A stretch of DNA of 64,000 nt from Hyphomicrobiales bacterium (GTDB lineage: Bacteria > Pseudomonadota > Alphaproteobacteria > Rhizobiales > Rhizobiaceae): NCBI GenBank assembly GCA_900466475.1, contig UBMI01000007.1, positions 18,569 to 82,568 on the forward strand, given 5' to 3'. Under the pieces are notes generated by a model. It saw only the letters and a list, made by a program, of their open reading frames with translations, was not told the DNA's origin and searched no databases. Numbering within the stretch: position 1 is the first letter of the stretch; each line of letters starts with the position of its first letter. Below are positions 36,493-44,320 of the stretch, one piece after another. Made by a program: the position numbers and the translations under genes.

Positions 36493-36906
36493 TCAGGCCG
36501 GCGGCATCTTCTCGAATTTTGGGACGGCCGGATCGAGGTGGTCCCAAGCGTATCCGGCTGCGGTCCAGGATACCAATTGCGGCTGATATCGGCTTGGATC
36601 GTCAAGGCTTGCCGGCGTGACGATGTAGACTTCAGGCATTTCGGGGAATGTCATGAAAACGGCCGATCCACATGTCGGGCAGAAGCCGCGCTGCTTGACC
36701 GTTCCGCCTTCGCCGACGGTCTGATATACGGATGCTTCTCCGTCGACCTTCACTTCGGCTGCAATGAAGGTCAGATGCGATTGATGTCCGGTACCGCTGG
36801 AGCGCTGGCATTGTCGGCACTGGCAATCGACCATCACGGCGGGTTCACCCGATATTTCGTAGCGGATCGCGCCACAGGCGCAGCCACCGTTATAGGACTT
36901 CGTCAT
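36493..36906 (-). CDS. GFA-family zinc protein (glutathione-dependent formaldehyde-activating-like)
   Basis: A 137-residue protein of the GFA/CENP-V family. The zinc ligands are seen in GGCACGAIRY, CQCRQCQRSSG and GFCPTCGSAVF. AAGGAGAG precedes ATG 36906. It is the third gene of a minus-strand unit after ArsR and AHSA1. Only some family members act on formaldehyde-glutathione adducts, so the name is structural. Confidence 0.83.
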   Translation of the reverse strand: MTKSYNGGCACGAIRYEISGEPAVMVDCQCRQCQRSSGTGHQSHLTFIAAEVKVDGEASVYQTVGEGGTVKQRGFCPTCGSAVFMTFPEMPEVYIVTPASLDDPSRYQPQLVSWTAAGYAWDHLDPAVPKFEKMPPA

Positions 36907-36923
36907 ATCGCTCTCTCCTTGCC

Positions 36924-37421
36924 TCAATCCAGCCCCTGCGAAGTCGCCTCTTCAGCAACGACGGTATCCAGCCGCTCGACGACCTTCTTCCAGCCTTCGC
37001 TCATGTTGCGGTAGGCAATATCGTTCCGCGGCAGAACGAAGCCGGAATGGACGAGCCGCAGGCGCGTGCCGGTTTCCGCCTGGGCGAGGGTGAAGGTCAC
37101 CACCGTCTCCAGCTTCGAACCATATCCGTCATCATTGCTCTCATGGCCGCCCTTCCAGGCATAGGACAATCGCTCGTTCGGCACGACCTCCAGCACCTCG
37201 CAATGAATGGTTCCGTCCCATTTGCCGGCCGGTTTGGTCTGAAAGGTGAAACGATTGCCGGTGACGGGCACAAATCCATCGGGCGCCATCAGCCACCGGC
37301 CGATCAACTCGCCGCTGGTCAGCGCTTTCCAGATGATATGAGGCGCGTGCGGGAAGACTTCGTCCACGACGATGGCCTGCGCGTCGGAGGCGTGCCTCCC
37401 AGGATTCATGGCTTGGTTCAT
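36924..37421 (-). CDS. SRPBCC/AHSA1-domain protein
   Basis: A 165-residue protein with the START-like AHSA1 fold: FPHAPHIIWKALTSGELIGRW at the start and LVHSGF and GWKKVVERLD at the end. Such proteins bind small hydrophobic ligands. It overlaps the ArsR stop by four bases. ArsR-AHSA1 pairs are common, with the ArsR-type protein as regulator; the physiological role is usually unknown. Confidence 0.85.
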   Translation of the reverse strand: MNQAMNPGRHASDAQAIVVDEVFPHAPHIIWKALTSGELIGRWLMAPDGFVPVTGNRFTFQTKPAGKWDGTIHCEVLEVVPNERLSYAWKGGHESNDDGYGSKLETVVTFTLAQAETGTRLRLVHSGFVLPRNDIAYRNMSEGWKKVVERLDTVVAEEATSQGLD

Positions 37422-37747
37422 GGGTCGATTTCCTTCAGGAGCTTTCTGAGATCGGTGAAGCGTTCACGCCAGAAGATGCCGTAATGGGTCATCCAGTCGA
37501 CCAGCGGCTCGAGACCGGCAGGCTCCGCGCGATAATAGACATTGCGGCCTTCCGGGCGTTCGCTGACAAGGCCAGCCTGCTTCAGTGATTTGAGATGCTG
37601 AGAGATCGCGCCCTGCGTGACATTGCTGCCTCGGGTCAGCTCGACCACGGTTATCTCCTCGGCATTGACGATACGCTCGAACACGGACCGCCGCGTGGGA
37701 TCGGCCAGCGCACGCATGACAGTGGTTATGGTTTCGGCTTCGAACAT
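37418..37747 (-). CDS. ArsR-family regulator (metal-independent type)
   Basis: A 109-residue winged-helix regulator: MRALADPTRRSVFERI, TVVELTRGSNVTQGAISQHL (recognition helix) and GLVSERPEGRNVYY (wing). The metal-binding ELCVCD motif of ArsR is absent, as in the SdpR-like regulators that accompany AHSA1 genes. ATG 37747 is chosen over a TTG three codons earlier. A nested inverted repeat lies just upstream, in an autoregulatory position. Confidence 0.87.
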   Translation of the reverse strand: MFEAETITTVMRALADPTRRSVFERIVNAEEITVVELTRGSNVTQGAISQHLKSLKQAGLVSERPEGRNVYYRAEPAGLEPLVDWMTHYGIFWRERFTDLRKLLKEIDP

Positions 37748-37755
37748 AAAAACCA

Positions 37756-37789
37756 AATAGCATCAGCTAATCAATTAGTCAATGCTATT
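37756..37789. promoter_or_regulatory. Nested inverted repeat, candidate ArsR operator
   Basis: Outer arms AATAGCAT (37756-37763) and ATGCTATT (37782-37789) enclose CTAAT-CA-ATTAG (37767-37778). It starts nine bases upstream of the ArsR start codon. Two-layer symmetry fits binding by dimers of the ArsR-type protein. Confidence 0.6.
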
Positions 37790-38091
37790 GGATTTTTTGA
37801 TTGACCTCATGACCGGGGACTTTGGTCGGATAGGGCCTGAGACTGAAGTCCTATATGTGGAACTGCTTAAGAACCGAGCGGTTTAGCGGTTGGAGACTCC
37901 AAGAGACAGGAACTGAACTCTGCGATTGCTGCAGTGTCCTAATCTTGATCTCGCGCATTGACGCCAATCTCGCCAGCAGGGCAGGGGCCTTTGGTCCAGA
38001 TCAAGCAGTCCCGAGGCGCGACCGGGTAATCCGGTCGAGCAGCGTCCTCGCGCGCCGCCGACAAGTATTTGAACCATCTTCAGGAGGAACT
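37790..38091. other. Region upstream of the receiver-protein gene
   Basis: About 300 bases. It contains GGAAC at 37859-37863 followed 16 bases later by GGTT, one base off the general-stress EcfG promoter pattern (GGAAC-N16-CGTT). That is weak. No gene is seen. Confidence 0.3.
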
Positions 38092-38472
38092 ATGCGCTTG
38101 CTCATCGTCGAAGACGAACCGGGAATTGCTCTCGCAATCGAGGACGTCGCAATTGCCGCCGGCTTCGAGATCGCCGGCATTGCGACAAACATGTCCGAAG
38201 CCGTGGAGCTTGGACCGGAGGCGGATGTCGCACTCGTCGATGTTCGACTTGGCGATGGTCTTACAGGCCCTTCCATCGCTCGTGCGCTTTTTGCTGGGTT
38301 CGGACTGGGCGTCGCCTATTTCACGGCCAATCCCGATCTCATCGAGCAGACAGATGGGCGGCCTGTCATCAGTAAACCAGCAAGCCCCGAAAAGATCGGG
38401 GAGGCGTTGTCCCTGGCGGCTAGAAACGCTCGCGAACAAATGCTTCAGCATCAGTCAGGACAGGCAACATAG
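38092..38472 (+). CDS. Single-domain response regulator (receiver only)
   Basis: A 126-residue receiver domain without an output domain. The acidic pocket is VEDEP near the N-terminus, the phosphoacceptor Asp is in ALVDVRLGDG, and the conserved Lys is in VISKPASPEKIG. AGGAGG precedes ATG 38092 by five bases. There is no histidine kinase nearby; such orphans often act in phosphorelays or general stress signalling in rhizobia. Confidence 0.85.
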   Translation: MRLLIVEDEPGIALAIEDVAIAAGFEIAGIATNMSEAVELGPEADVALVDVRLGDGLTGPSIARALFAGFGLGVAYFTANPDLIEQTDGRPVISKPASPEKIGEALSLAARNAREQMLQHQSGQAT

Positions 38473-38613
38473 GAGGAGACGCGACTTAGGCCGCTTTCCT
38501 TCTCTGGCACGCAGCGCCGCTTCCGGCATCGGAAGAGAACATGAGGGGATCGTCGCGAGATATGGCTGGAACTCATCAGGGTCAAGAACCTCGATACCTG
38601 ATGTTCATTCCGT

Positions 38614-38925
38614 TCAGAAGTTTCTGCCATTGCGTTTGATGGGGTCACCATTGCGCAAGAACTGCCATTCGATACCGGTGATCCGTGTCGGCTTCACAAT
38701 GTGCATGCGCGCCTGCAGCAATCGGAGGGTTGGAACAAGCTTTGTAGGGTCCGCGATCTCCGCTGGGACGGGTCTGCCGGCCTCTATATAGTATTGTTCC
38801 AATTCACCGCGAAAGTCTCTGATATCGAACGTGTCTATTCCCGCGTTGAACCAGTCCGCCAAGATGACATCGCAGACAATATCAAGACTATTCGGGTCAT
38901 CGAAATCGAGCAATGTTGTCGGCAT
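38614..38925 (-). CDS. Hypothetical protein, 103 residues
   Basis: A soluble, acidic protein: MPTTLLDFDDPNSLDIV, then DTFDIRDFRGELEQYYIEAG, PTKLVPTLRLLQARM and ITGIEWQFLRNG. AGAAGG lies nine bases before ATG 38925. Codon use and composition look genuine. I do not recognise the family. It stands alone, convergent with the receiver gene. Confidence 0.55.
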   Translation of the reverse strand: MPTTLLDFDDPNSLDIVCDVILADWFNAGIDTFDIRDFRGELEQYYIEAGRPVPAEIADPTKLVPTLRLLQARMHIVKPTRITGIEWQFLRNGDPIKRNGRNF

Positions 38926-39009
38926 TGGCGGACCTTCTGATGTTCGTCCTTCAAGCCCCCAACGCAGTCTTTTCTGACGCAGCCTCGCCATGAGTGCGAC
39001 GAGAATATT

Positions 39010-39178
39010 GGGGCTCGCCACCCAGCACGAAGACGAGCCCCAGCCCCGGTGCCTGTCTCATCTATGCCCTTCACCGTGACGATCCGATTAGAACCCCGCG
39101 CCTTGGCGGCCGCAATTCGATCGATCGGATTAGCTCTGCCGTCTGCCGCATGGAATCCCGCTAGTGCGGGCTTTTTTT
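39010..39178 (+). ncRNA. Possible small RNA ending at an orphan terminator
   Basis: Bases 39010-39041 form an 8-bp GC stem. Bases 39157-39178 form a textbook Rho-independent terminator (CCCGC-TAGT-GCGGG then CTTTTTTT). No plus-strand gene ends nearby: the closest is the receiver gene, which stops about 690 bases upstream. I set the 5' end only at the first hairpin; the promoter is not identified and I do not recognise the family. Confidence 0.35.
39157..39178 (+). terminator. Rho-independent terminator
   Basis: A 5-bp GC stem CCCGC/GCGGG with a TAGT loop, followed by CTTTTTTT. It is oriented for plus-strand transcription and has no annotated gene upstream. Confidence 0.75.
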
Positions 39179-39307
39179 GGCAATTATTTCGGAAGCGAAA
39201 CTGTGGATAAGTTGGCAATGCCTCGATGTGATTAGCCTTTTCCGAATTGCCGTCTGGTGGTCGGCCTCCGGTTGTCGAGGGAATGATGTGGCGACCTGAC
39301 CCGTTGC

Positions 39308-39334
39308 TGCCACCGGCATCTCATGCCGGTGGCA
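39308..39334. repeat. Perfect hairpin TGCCACCGGCAT-CTC-ATGCCGGTGGCA
   Basis: A 12-bp perfect stem with a 3-base loop, 34 bases beyond the stop of the metallo-hydrolase gene (minus strand). It has no T-run on either side. It could end that transcript or be a dispersed palindromic element. Confidence 0.5.
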
Positions 39335-39367
39335 ATTGTAACTACAGCCCAATGGTGACTGTGTCTC

Positions 39368-40216
39368 TTACCTTGCGCTTTCGGGGAAGACCGGCAGGCG
39401 CGAGATATGGGTGGGATCGTGCTGGATGACGAGCGTGGCATTCAGCCCGGCGGCAACCGCCTCGAGGCGTTCCATCGATGCAAGTGTATCTGCCCGGTTT
39501 TCATTGAAACCCGGCACGCCATGAGTGGCCAGGTTGTCCGCGAAGTGTACGACATCGCCGGAAAGCAGGACCGGTCCCTTCTTCGCAAGCTTTACCAGGA
39601 GGGCGGCTTCCCCTTTGGTATGGCCAGGCATCGACAGCATCATCACGCTACCGTCGCCGAAGACGTCACGGTCGCCGGTCACGAGATCGAGTTTCCCCTT
39701 GCCATCGAGCCAGGGTTTGACGAGATCCGGTACAACAGCGAAGGGTAGGGGGTTGTCATGAAAAGTCTGCCAATCGGCAGCCCCGATCATGAGCGTTGCT
39801 TTCGAAAAGGTCGCGGCCTGCCCGAGATGGTCGAAGTGGTTGTGGCTGATGCCGATGGTGGAGATCTGCTCCGGTTTGATGCCGATCTGTTTCAACTGTG
39901 TCGGGATGTCGGTTTTGAGCAAGACGCCGATCGGCGCATCCTGATCGGGTGCCTTGCCGATGAGGCCGGCAGGAAGCCCTGTGTCCCAAAGCAGGTAATC
40001 GCCACCGTGGCGGATCACGTAGCAGCTGTCGGTCAGCACGCCCTTCTTGCCGGCAAAGGCGAACGTGTCCGAAAACATCGACAGATCCTTGACGATGACG
40101 TCGCCACAATCGAGACGCCAAAGTTCAAGGTCTGGAGCCGCGCGTGTCGGAGTGGAGGCGAAAGATAGCGATGCGACCGTTGCTCCGATTGCAAGCGCAA
40201 ATTTGAAGGTCTTCAT
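39368..40216 (-). CDS. Secreted metallo-beta-lactamase-fold hydrolase
   Basis: A 282-residue periplasmic hydrolase. The signal peptide ends near STPTRA. The metal motif is SHNHFDHLG (HxHxDH), followed by MPGHTKGEA, SGDVVHF and VIQHDP. The fold and spacing resemble N-acyl-homoserine lactonases and related esterases, so quorum quenching is one possibility among several. ATG 40216 has AAGGAGA six bases upstream. It is divergent from an AraC-type regulator. Confidence 0.83.
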   Translation of the reverse strand: MKTFKFALAIGATVASLSFASTPTRAAPDLELWRLDCGDVIVKDLSMFSDTFAFAGKKGVLTDSCYVIRHGGDYLLWDTGLPAGLIGKAPDQDAPIGVLLKTDIPTQLKQIGIKPEQISTIGISHNHFDHLGQAATFSKATLMIGAADWQTFHDNPLPFAVVPDLVKPWLDGKGKLDLVTGDRDVFGDGSVMMLSMPGHTKGEAALLVKLAKKGPVLLSGDVVHFADNLATHGVPGFNENRADTLASMERLEAVAAGLNATLVIQHDPTHISRLPVFPESAR

Positions 40217-40351
40217 AAAGGTCTCCTTGTGTTGAAGACCTTTCTTGTGCCGCCCTTCCTCGCAGGCCATGCGCCAGATTTGTGGTCACTTGAGCCCGAA
40301 ACGCTCACCCGCGGTATTTTTTCTTGCCGCGCCTTCTCATACATTGCGCTT

Positions 40352-41212
40352 ATGAACATGATGATCCGCGACCGACGTTCCGAGCTTTCCCGCCGCCTGC
40401 TCGATCGACTCCGCCCCATGGTGGCGGGGAAGCTCGACGTAGGAATGCATCCTTATGGCGAGCAACTGTTCGCCTATTGCTGCTTCGACCGCGAACGGCT
40501 GGCCGCTCTTCGACTTGATTGTCCCATGATCTGCATCGTGCTTCACGGCCAAAAGGACGTGTGGCTTGGCAATCGCACCCGGTCCTTCCCAGCCGGCTCG
40601 CTCTTCGTGTTGCCCGGCGGTGTAGCGATGGACGTGGTCAACATTCCAGACGACAAGACGGGCGTCTATGCAGCGTTGCGGCTCGACGTGCCGTCCCTGC
40701 CGGCGGGCATTCCACCGCTCTCCGTTGCAGAGCGTGCCGGTCGTGCCGCCGATCTCGATGCAGTGCCACTAAGCATCGATCTCGTCGAGACGATTTGCCA
40801 TGCAGCATCCACGATCGCCGATGTCAGCGTTGGCGAAACGATCAAGCGGCTGAGGCTGACAGAAGTTCTGGCGTTGTTGCGGCCGCTTGCCGAGGCCCGA
40901 CCGCTCTTCAGACAAAGCCTGTCGGACGATATCGCCTGGCTGATCGCAACTGCTCCTTCAGAGCCCTGGAACGTTTCTGATGTTGCAGAAAAACTTGGAA
41001 TTGGAGCGTCCACGCTGCGACGTCGATTGGCCACGGACGGCACCTCCTTCCGTGCAATCTTGCGGCGCGAGCGTCTAAGGGCAGCGCAACATGCAATCAC
41101 GTCCGGCGCGACGGCAATCGCCGCCGCCGAGGCTGCGGGTTACGTGTCGCGTTCACACTTTTCCCGCCGGTTTCGCGAGAGTTTTGGGACCAGTCCGACA
41201 GGGCGGTCATAA
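40352..41212 (+). CDS. AraC-family transcriptional regulator
   Basis: A 286-residue regulator. The N-terminal half is a cupin-like sensing domain (FPAGSLFVLPGGVAMDVV). The C-terminal half has the two helix-turn-helix motifs (VSDVAEKLGIGASTLRRRLA and AAAEAAGYVSRSHFSRRFRE). ATG 40352 is used because upstream in-frame residues are not family-like, though no strong ribosome site marks it. It is divergent from the metallo-hydrolase and probably controls it. Confidence 0.85.
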   Translation: MNMMIRDRRSELSRRLLDRLRPMVAGKLDVGMHPYGEQLFAYCCFDRERLAALRLDCPMICIVLHGQKDVWLGNRTRSFPAGSLFVLPGGVAMDVVNIPDDKTGVYAALRLDVPSLPAGIPPLSVAERAGRAADLDAVPLSIDLVETICHAASTIADVSVGETIKRLRLTEVLALLRPLAEARPLFRQSLSDDIAWLIATAPSEPWNVSDVAEKLGIGASTLRRRLATDGTSFRAILRRERLRAAQHAITSGATAIAAAEAAGYVSRSHFSRRFRESFGTSPTGRS

Positions 41213-41286
41213 CATCGAAAGTCTGTGAACCAGTTTCGCTGTCGTTCGAAACGCTTTGACGCGTCACGATCGGAGCGACTGGCATA

Positions 41287-42237
41287 TCAAAGACCCCATA
41301 CGACCGCCTCCTCGTGGCGTTTGATGAGGTGCCTCAGACTTTCGAAGCCGGAGCGGACAAATGTGGCAAACTGGTCGACGGCGGGTGAACGGGGCGCATC
41401 GACACGGCTGAGGATCGCCAACGCTCGTTCGGGATGCGGAATAGTGATGGGCAGTGCCGTGATCGATTTGTCCCTGCGCTGCGCAAAGACGACGCTATGG
41501 GGCATGATCGTCAACGCATCGGCCATTTTCAGATAGTTGATCACTGCCATCAGCGAACCGCCCGAATAGCGGATCTTGAGCTCGGTTGCCCCGAATGAGA
41601 GAAGCAGCGCGCGCAAATCCGCGAGCAAGGGGCTGCCCGGTGGCGGTGCGACCCACGGATATTCGAGAAGATGGCTTGGCTGCGGCCGCCGCTTCAAGAG
41701 CAGGGGATGCGTGACCCGGCAGGCGACAACGTTGCGGCCGGGAAGAATCTGCTGGAACTCAAGCCCTGAACCTTCGTCGAGAATATCGATCGGGCAGATA
41801 GCGAGGTCGATCTGGTCGGCTTTCAGCGCCGCCCTGAGATCCGGGAAGTAACCGTAGCTCTGGTCAATGCGTACATCGGGGTGGCTCGACTGAAACTCCG
41901 CACAGATGCCGGCAATCAGTCCGTCCATGAAAAAGGGCGTGCCGCCTACGCGCACGACGCCGCTCTTTCCGACCCTGAAACTCTCGACGAGATCGGAGGC
42001 CTTGCGTGAGGACGCCAGCATGACGAAACCGTGCTCGGCGAGAGCGAGACCAAAAGCTGTCGGCTGCAGCGGGCGACGGCCCTTGACGAACAGCGGCTCG
42101 CCCAGGCGTTTCTCCAGCATCGACAAGGTGCGCGAGACGGCAGGTTGCGCGAGCCCCAGCAAAGCCGCGCCTTCGGTAACGCCGCCGGTCTTGACTACGG
42201 CCGCGAGCTGGATCAGGTGACGCTCATCGATCTTCAT
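41287..42237 (-). CDS. LysR-family regulator of the aromatic-catabolism genes
   Basis: A 316-residue regulator. The winged helix is LAAVVKTGGVTEGAALLGLA then QPAVSRTLSMLE; the effector domain starts around residue 95 (VVRVGGTPFFMDGLIAGI). It is transcribed away from the dioxygenase/maleylacetate reductase operon and shares a 98-bp promoter region with it, the classic LysR arrangement. It probably activates the operon with a pathway intermediate as inducer. Confidence 0.88.
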   Translation of the reverse strand: MKIDERHLIQLAAVVKTGGVTEGAALLGLAQPAVSRTLSMLEKRLGEPLFVKGRRPLQPTAFGLALAEHGFVMLASSRKASDLVESFRVGKSGVVRVGGTPFFMDGLIAGICAEFQSSHPDVRIDQSYGYFPDLRAALKADQIDLAICPIDILDEGSGLEFQQILPGRNVVACRVTHPLLLKRRPQPSHLLEYPWVAPPPGSPLLADLRALLLSFGATELKIRYSGGSLMAVINYLKMADALTIMPHSVVFAQRRDKSITALPITIPHPERALAILSRVDAPRSPAVDQFATFVRSGFESLRHLIKRHEEAVVWGL

Positions 42238-42250
42238 AACGATCTGTTAT
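42236..42250. promoter_or_regulatory. Candidate LysR box, ATAAC-GATCT-GTTAT
   Basis: An inverted repeat of 5-base arms with a 5-base spacer, fitting the T-N11-A rule. It overlaps the LysR start codon and lies 86 bp upstream of the dioxygenase ATG. Confidence 0.45.
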
Positions 42251-42335
42251 ATTATCTTCCAACGAAATCATCAATCGATGTGTCTCCACCTGCTATTCTC
42301 CCGATACTGTCGCAGAGCAAGTCGGGAGGATTGGC

Positions 42336-43211
42336 ATGGCGGGGCGCTCTCAACCGCTGACATTCAGTGAGGCTACTTCGTCCGAAGCCTTCGCCGCGCG
42401 CTTTTCTTCCGGTCGGGACGATAGGCTGGTCGAACTGCTCGCCGCCGCCGTGACCCATGTGCACGACCTCATCAAACAATTTCGGCCGACCCAGGACGAG
42501 TGGCGAAGGTTCATCGCCTTCCTGACGGAGGTCGGTCATGCCTCGGACGAGCGCCGGCAGGAATGGGTCCTCCTGTCCGATCTGGTCGGCGCTTCGGCAC
42601 TCGTAGAAGATATCAATTCGCGCCGGCCCAAGGGGGCGACGCCCAATACCATCCGCGGGCCGTTCTTCCGCGCCGATGCGCCGGAACGTGCTTCGGCTTC
42701 GTCGATCTCGCTCGATGGCATCGGCGAACCGCTGTTGGTCTCGGTTTGTGTCCAGGATCTCGACGGCCTCCCGGTCGCAGATGCTGAGGTGGTGACCTGG
42801 CAGGCCAATGCAGAGGGCTTCTACGAGAACCAGCAGCCGGATCTCCAGCCGGAACATAATCTGCGCGGTCTGTTCAGAACCGATGCGCAGGGGTGTTTTA
42901 CCTATCGCTCCGTTGTTCCGTCCGGCTACGGCGTGCCGGCCGACGGTCCTGTCGGCGGGCTGCTGTCTGCGGCCGGCTACCCGTTGCGCCGGCCCGCGCA
43001 TCTGCATTTCGTTGTGCGTGCGAAAGGCTTCGAGACGATTACGACGCATGTTTACGACGCGAGTGATCCGCATCTGCACGAAGACGCGCTGTTTGGCGTG
43101 CGGCCCGAACTCGTCACCTCTTTCGATCCCCTCGAGGTCGACGGTCGCAGCGCAAAGGCGGTCAAACTTACCTTCGTCATGGTCCGGGCAAAACCGGGGA
43201 GGGCGGCATGA
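42336..43211 (+). CDS. Intradiol ring-cleavage dioxygenase (hydroxyquinol/catechol 1,2-dioxygenase type)
   Basis: A 291-residue non-haem Fe(III) dioxygenase. The N-terminal helical dimerisation domain is present (FRPTQDEWRRFIAFLTEVGH). The four iron ligands are visible: Tyr in EGFYENQ, Tyr in GYGVPADGPVG, and two His in RPAHLHF. The sequence is nearest the hydroxyquinol 1,2-dioxygenase branch, which opens 1,2,4-trihydroxybenzene to maleylacetate. GGGAGGA precedes the ATG. It overlaps the maleylacetate reductase start by four bases. A second copy lies at 50826. Confidence 0.87.
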   Translation: MAGRSQPLTFSEATSSEAFAARFSSGRDDRLVELLAAAVTHVHDLIKQFRPTQDEWRRFIAFLTEVGHASDERRQEWVLLSDLVGASALVEDINSRRPKGATPNTIRGPFFRADAPERASASSISLDGIGEPLLVSVCVQDLDGLPVADAEVVTWQANAEGFYENQQPDLQPEHNLRGLFRTDAQGCFTYRSVVPSGYGVPADGPVGGLLSAAGYPLRRPAHLHFVVRAKGFETITTHVYDASDPHLHEDALFGVRPELVTSFDPLEVDGRSAKAVKLTFVMVRAKPGRAA

Positions 43212-44269
43212 TCCGCCCATTTTCCTATGCGGGCAGTCCTGCGCAGATCGTCTTCGGTACGGGCAGTAAAAACAAACTGGCTGAATGGATTACGAATGCC
43301 GGCTGCAAGCGGGCACTGGTGCTTTCGACGCCGCATCAGAGGGCCGATGCCGAAGCACTGGCCCGCGACATTGGCCCGCTTGCCTGTGGGGTCTTTGCCG
43401 GCGCAGTCATGCACACGCCCGTCGACGTGACCGAGGCGGCGATGAAGGTCGTGGCCGAAACCAGGGCGGATTGTGTGGTCTCGCTCGGCGGAGGATCGAC
43501 GACGGGGCTCGGCAAGGCGATTGCCTATCGCACCGACCTGCCGCAGATCGTCGTGCCAACCACCTATGCCGGCTCGGAAGTCACCCCCATTCTTGGCCAG
43601 ACGGAAGGCGGTCGTAAGACGACTGTTCGCGACGCACGGATCCTGCCGGAAATCGTCATCTACGATCCGGCGTTGACCCTGGGACTGCCCGTTTCGATGA
43701 GCGTGACGAGCGGGCTCAATGCCATGGCGCATGCCGTCGAGGGTCTCTATGCGCGCGATCGCAATCCGATTTCGACCCTGATGGCCCTTGAGGGCCTACG
43801 CGCCTTTTCACGCAGCCTGCCCGTAATCGTCGAAAGGCCCGATGACGCGGGCGCCCGAAATGAAGCGCTCTATGGCGCCTGGCTCTGCGGCACGGTGCTC
43901 GGCACTGTCGGCATGGCGTTGCATCACAAAATTTGCCACACGCTGGGCGGTTCTTTTGAAACCCCGCATGCTGAAACCCATGCGGTGATGCTACCGCATA
44001 CGGCCGCGTTCAACGCCAAGGCGGCAGCATCGGAACTTGCTACGGCAGCCGACATCTTTGGCGGTTCGATCGGCGGCGGGCTTTGGGATTTTGCCAAAAC
44101 GATCGGCGCACCTTTGTCGCTCAAGGAATTCGGATTGTCACAGGCCGATCTCGACCGCGCTGCATCGATCGCCGTCGAAAATCCTTACTGGAACCCGCGC
44201 CCCATCGATCGGGATTCGATCCGGGCGCTCTTGCAGGAGGCCTGGGAAGGCCGCCGGCCGGTAGATTGA
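43208..44269 (+). CDS. Maleylacetate reductase
   Basis: A 353-residue iron-containing-alcohol-dehydrogenase-family enzyme of the maleylacetate reductase type, which makes 3-oxoadipate with NAD(P)H. The nucleotide-binding motif is SLGGGSTTGLGKA, then PTTYAGSEVTPI, and the metal-region histidines lie in ALHHKICHTLGG and HAETHAVMLPH. It is translationally coupled to the dioxygenase whose product it would reduce. This pairing is strong support for a hydroxyquinol pathway. Confidence 0.88.
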   Translation: MIRPFSYAGSPAQIVFGTGSKNKLAEWITNAGCKRALVLSTPHQRADAEALARDIGPLACGVFAGAVMHTPVDVTEAAMKVVAETRADCVVSLGGGSTTGLGKAIAYRTDLPQIVVPTTYAGSEVTPILGQTEGGRKTTVRDARILPEIVIYDPALTLGLPVSMSVTSGLNAMAHAVEGLYARDRNPISTLMALEGLRAFSRSLPVIVERPDDAGARNEALYGAWLCGTVLGTVGMALHHKICHTLGGSFETPHAETHAVMLPHTAAFNAKAAASELATAADIFGGSIGGGLWDFAKTIGAPLSLKEFGLSQADLDRAASIAVENPYWNPRPIDRDSIRALLQEAWEGRRPVD

Positions 44270-44320
44270 AGATCTGCTGGATCACGCGCTCTTTGGGAGG
44301 AGAGGAAAATGGGAGGATAC

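Larger units (their letters stand above)
38926..39367. other. Gene-free stretch with terminator-like structures
   Basis: About 440 bases without a convincing gene. It holds a GGGGCTCG/CGAGCCCC stem (39010-39041), a plus-strand intrinsic terminator (39157-39178) and a strong 12-bp hairpin (39308-39334). A small RNA on the plus strand is plausible. Confidence 0.5.

Noticed and set aside
37859..37884. GGAAC-N16-GGTT, near the EcfG general-stress promoter pattern, before the receiver gene.
   Set aside because: The -10 element has a mismatch, and a single weak site is not enough.
38835..39218. Open minus-strand frame of about 127 codons with a protein-like stretch (RIAAAKARGSNRIVTVKG).
   Set aside because: It runs through the hypothetical gene in another frame and across the terminator, has no ribosome site and matches no family I know.
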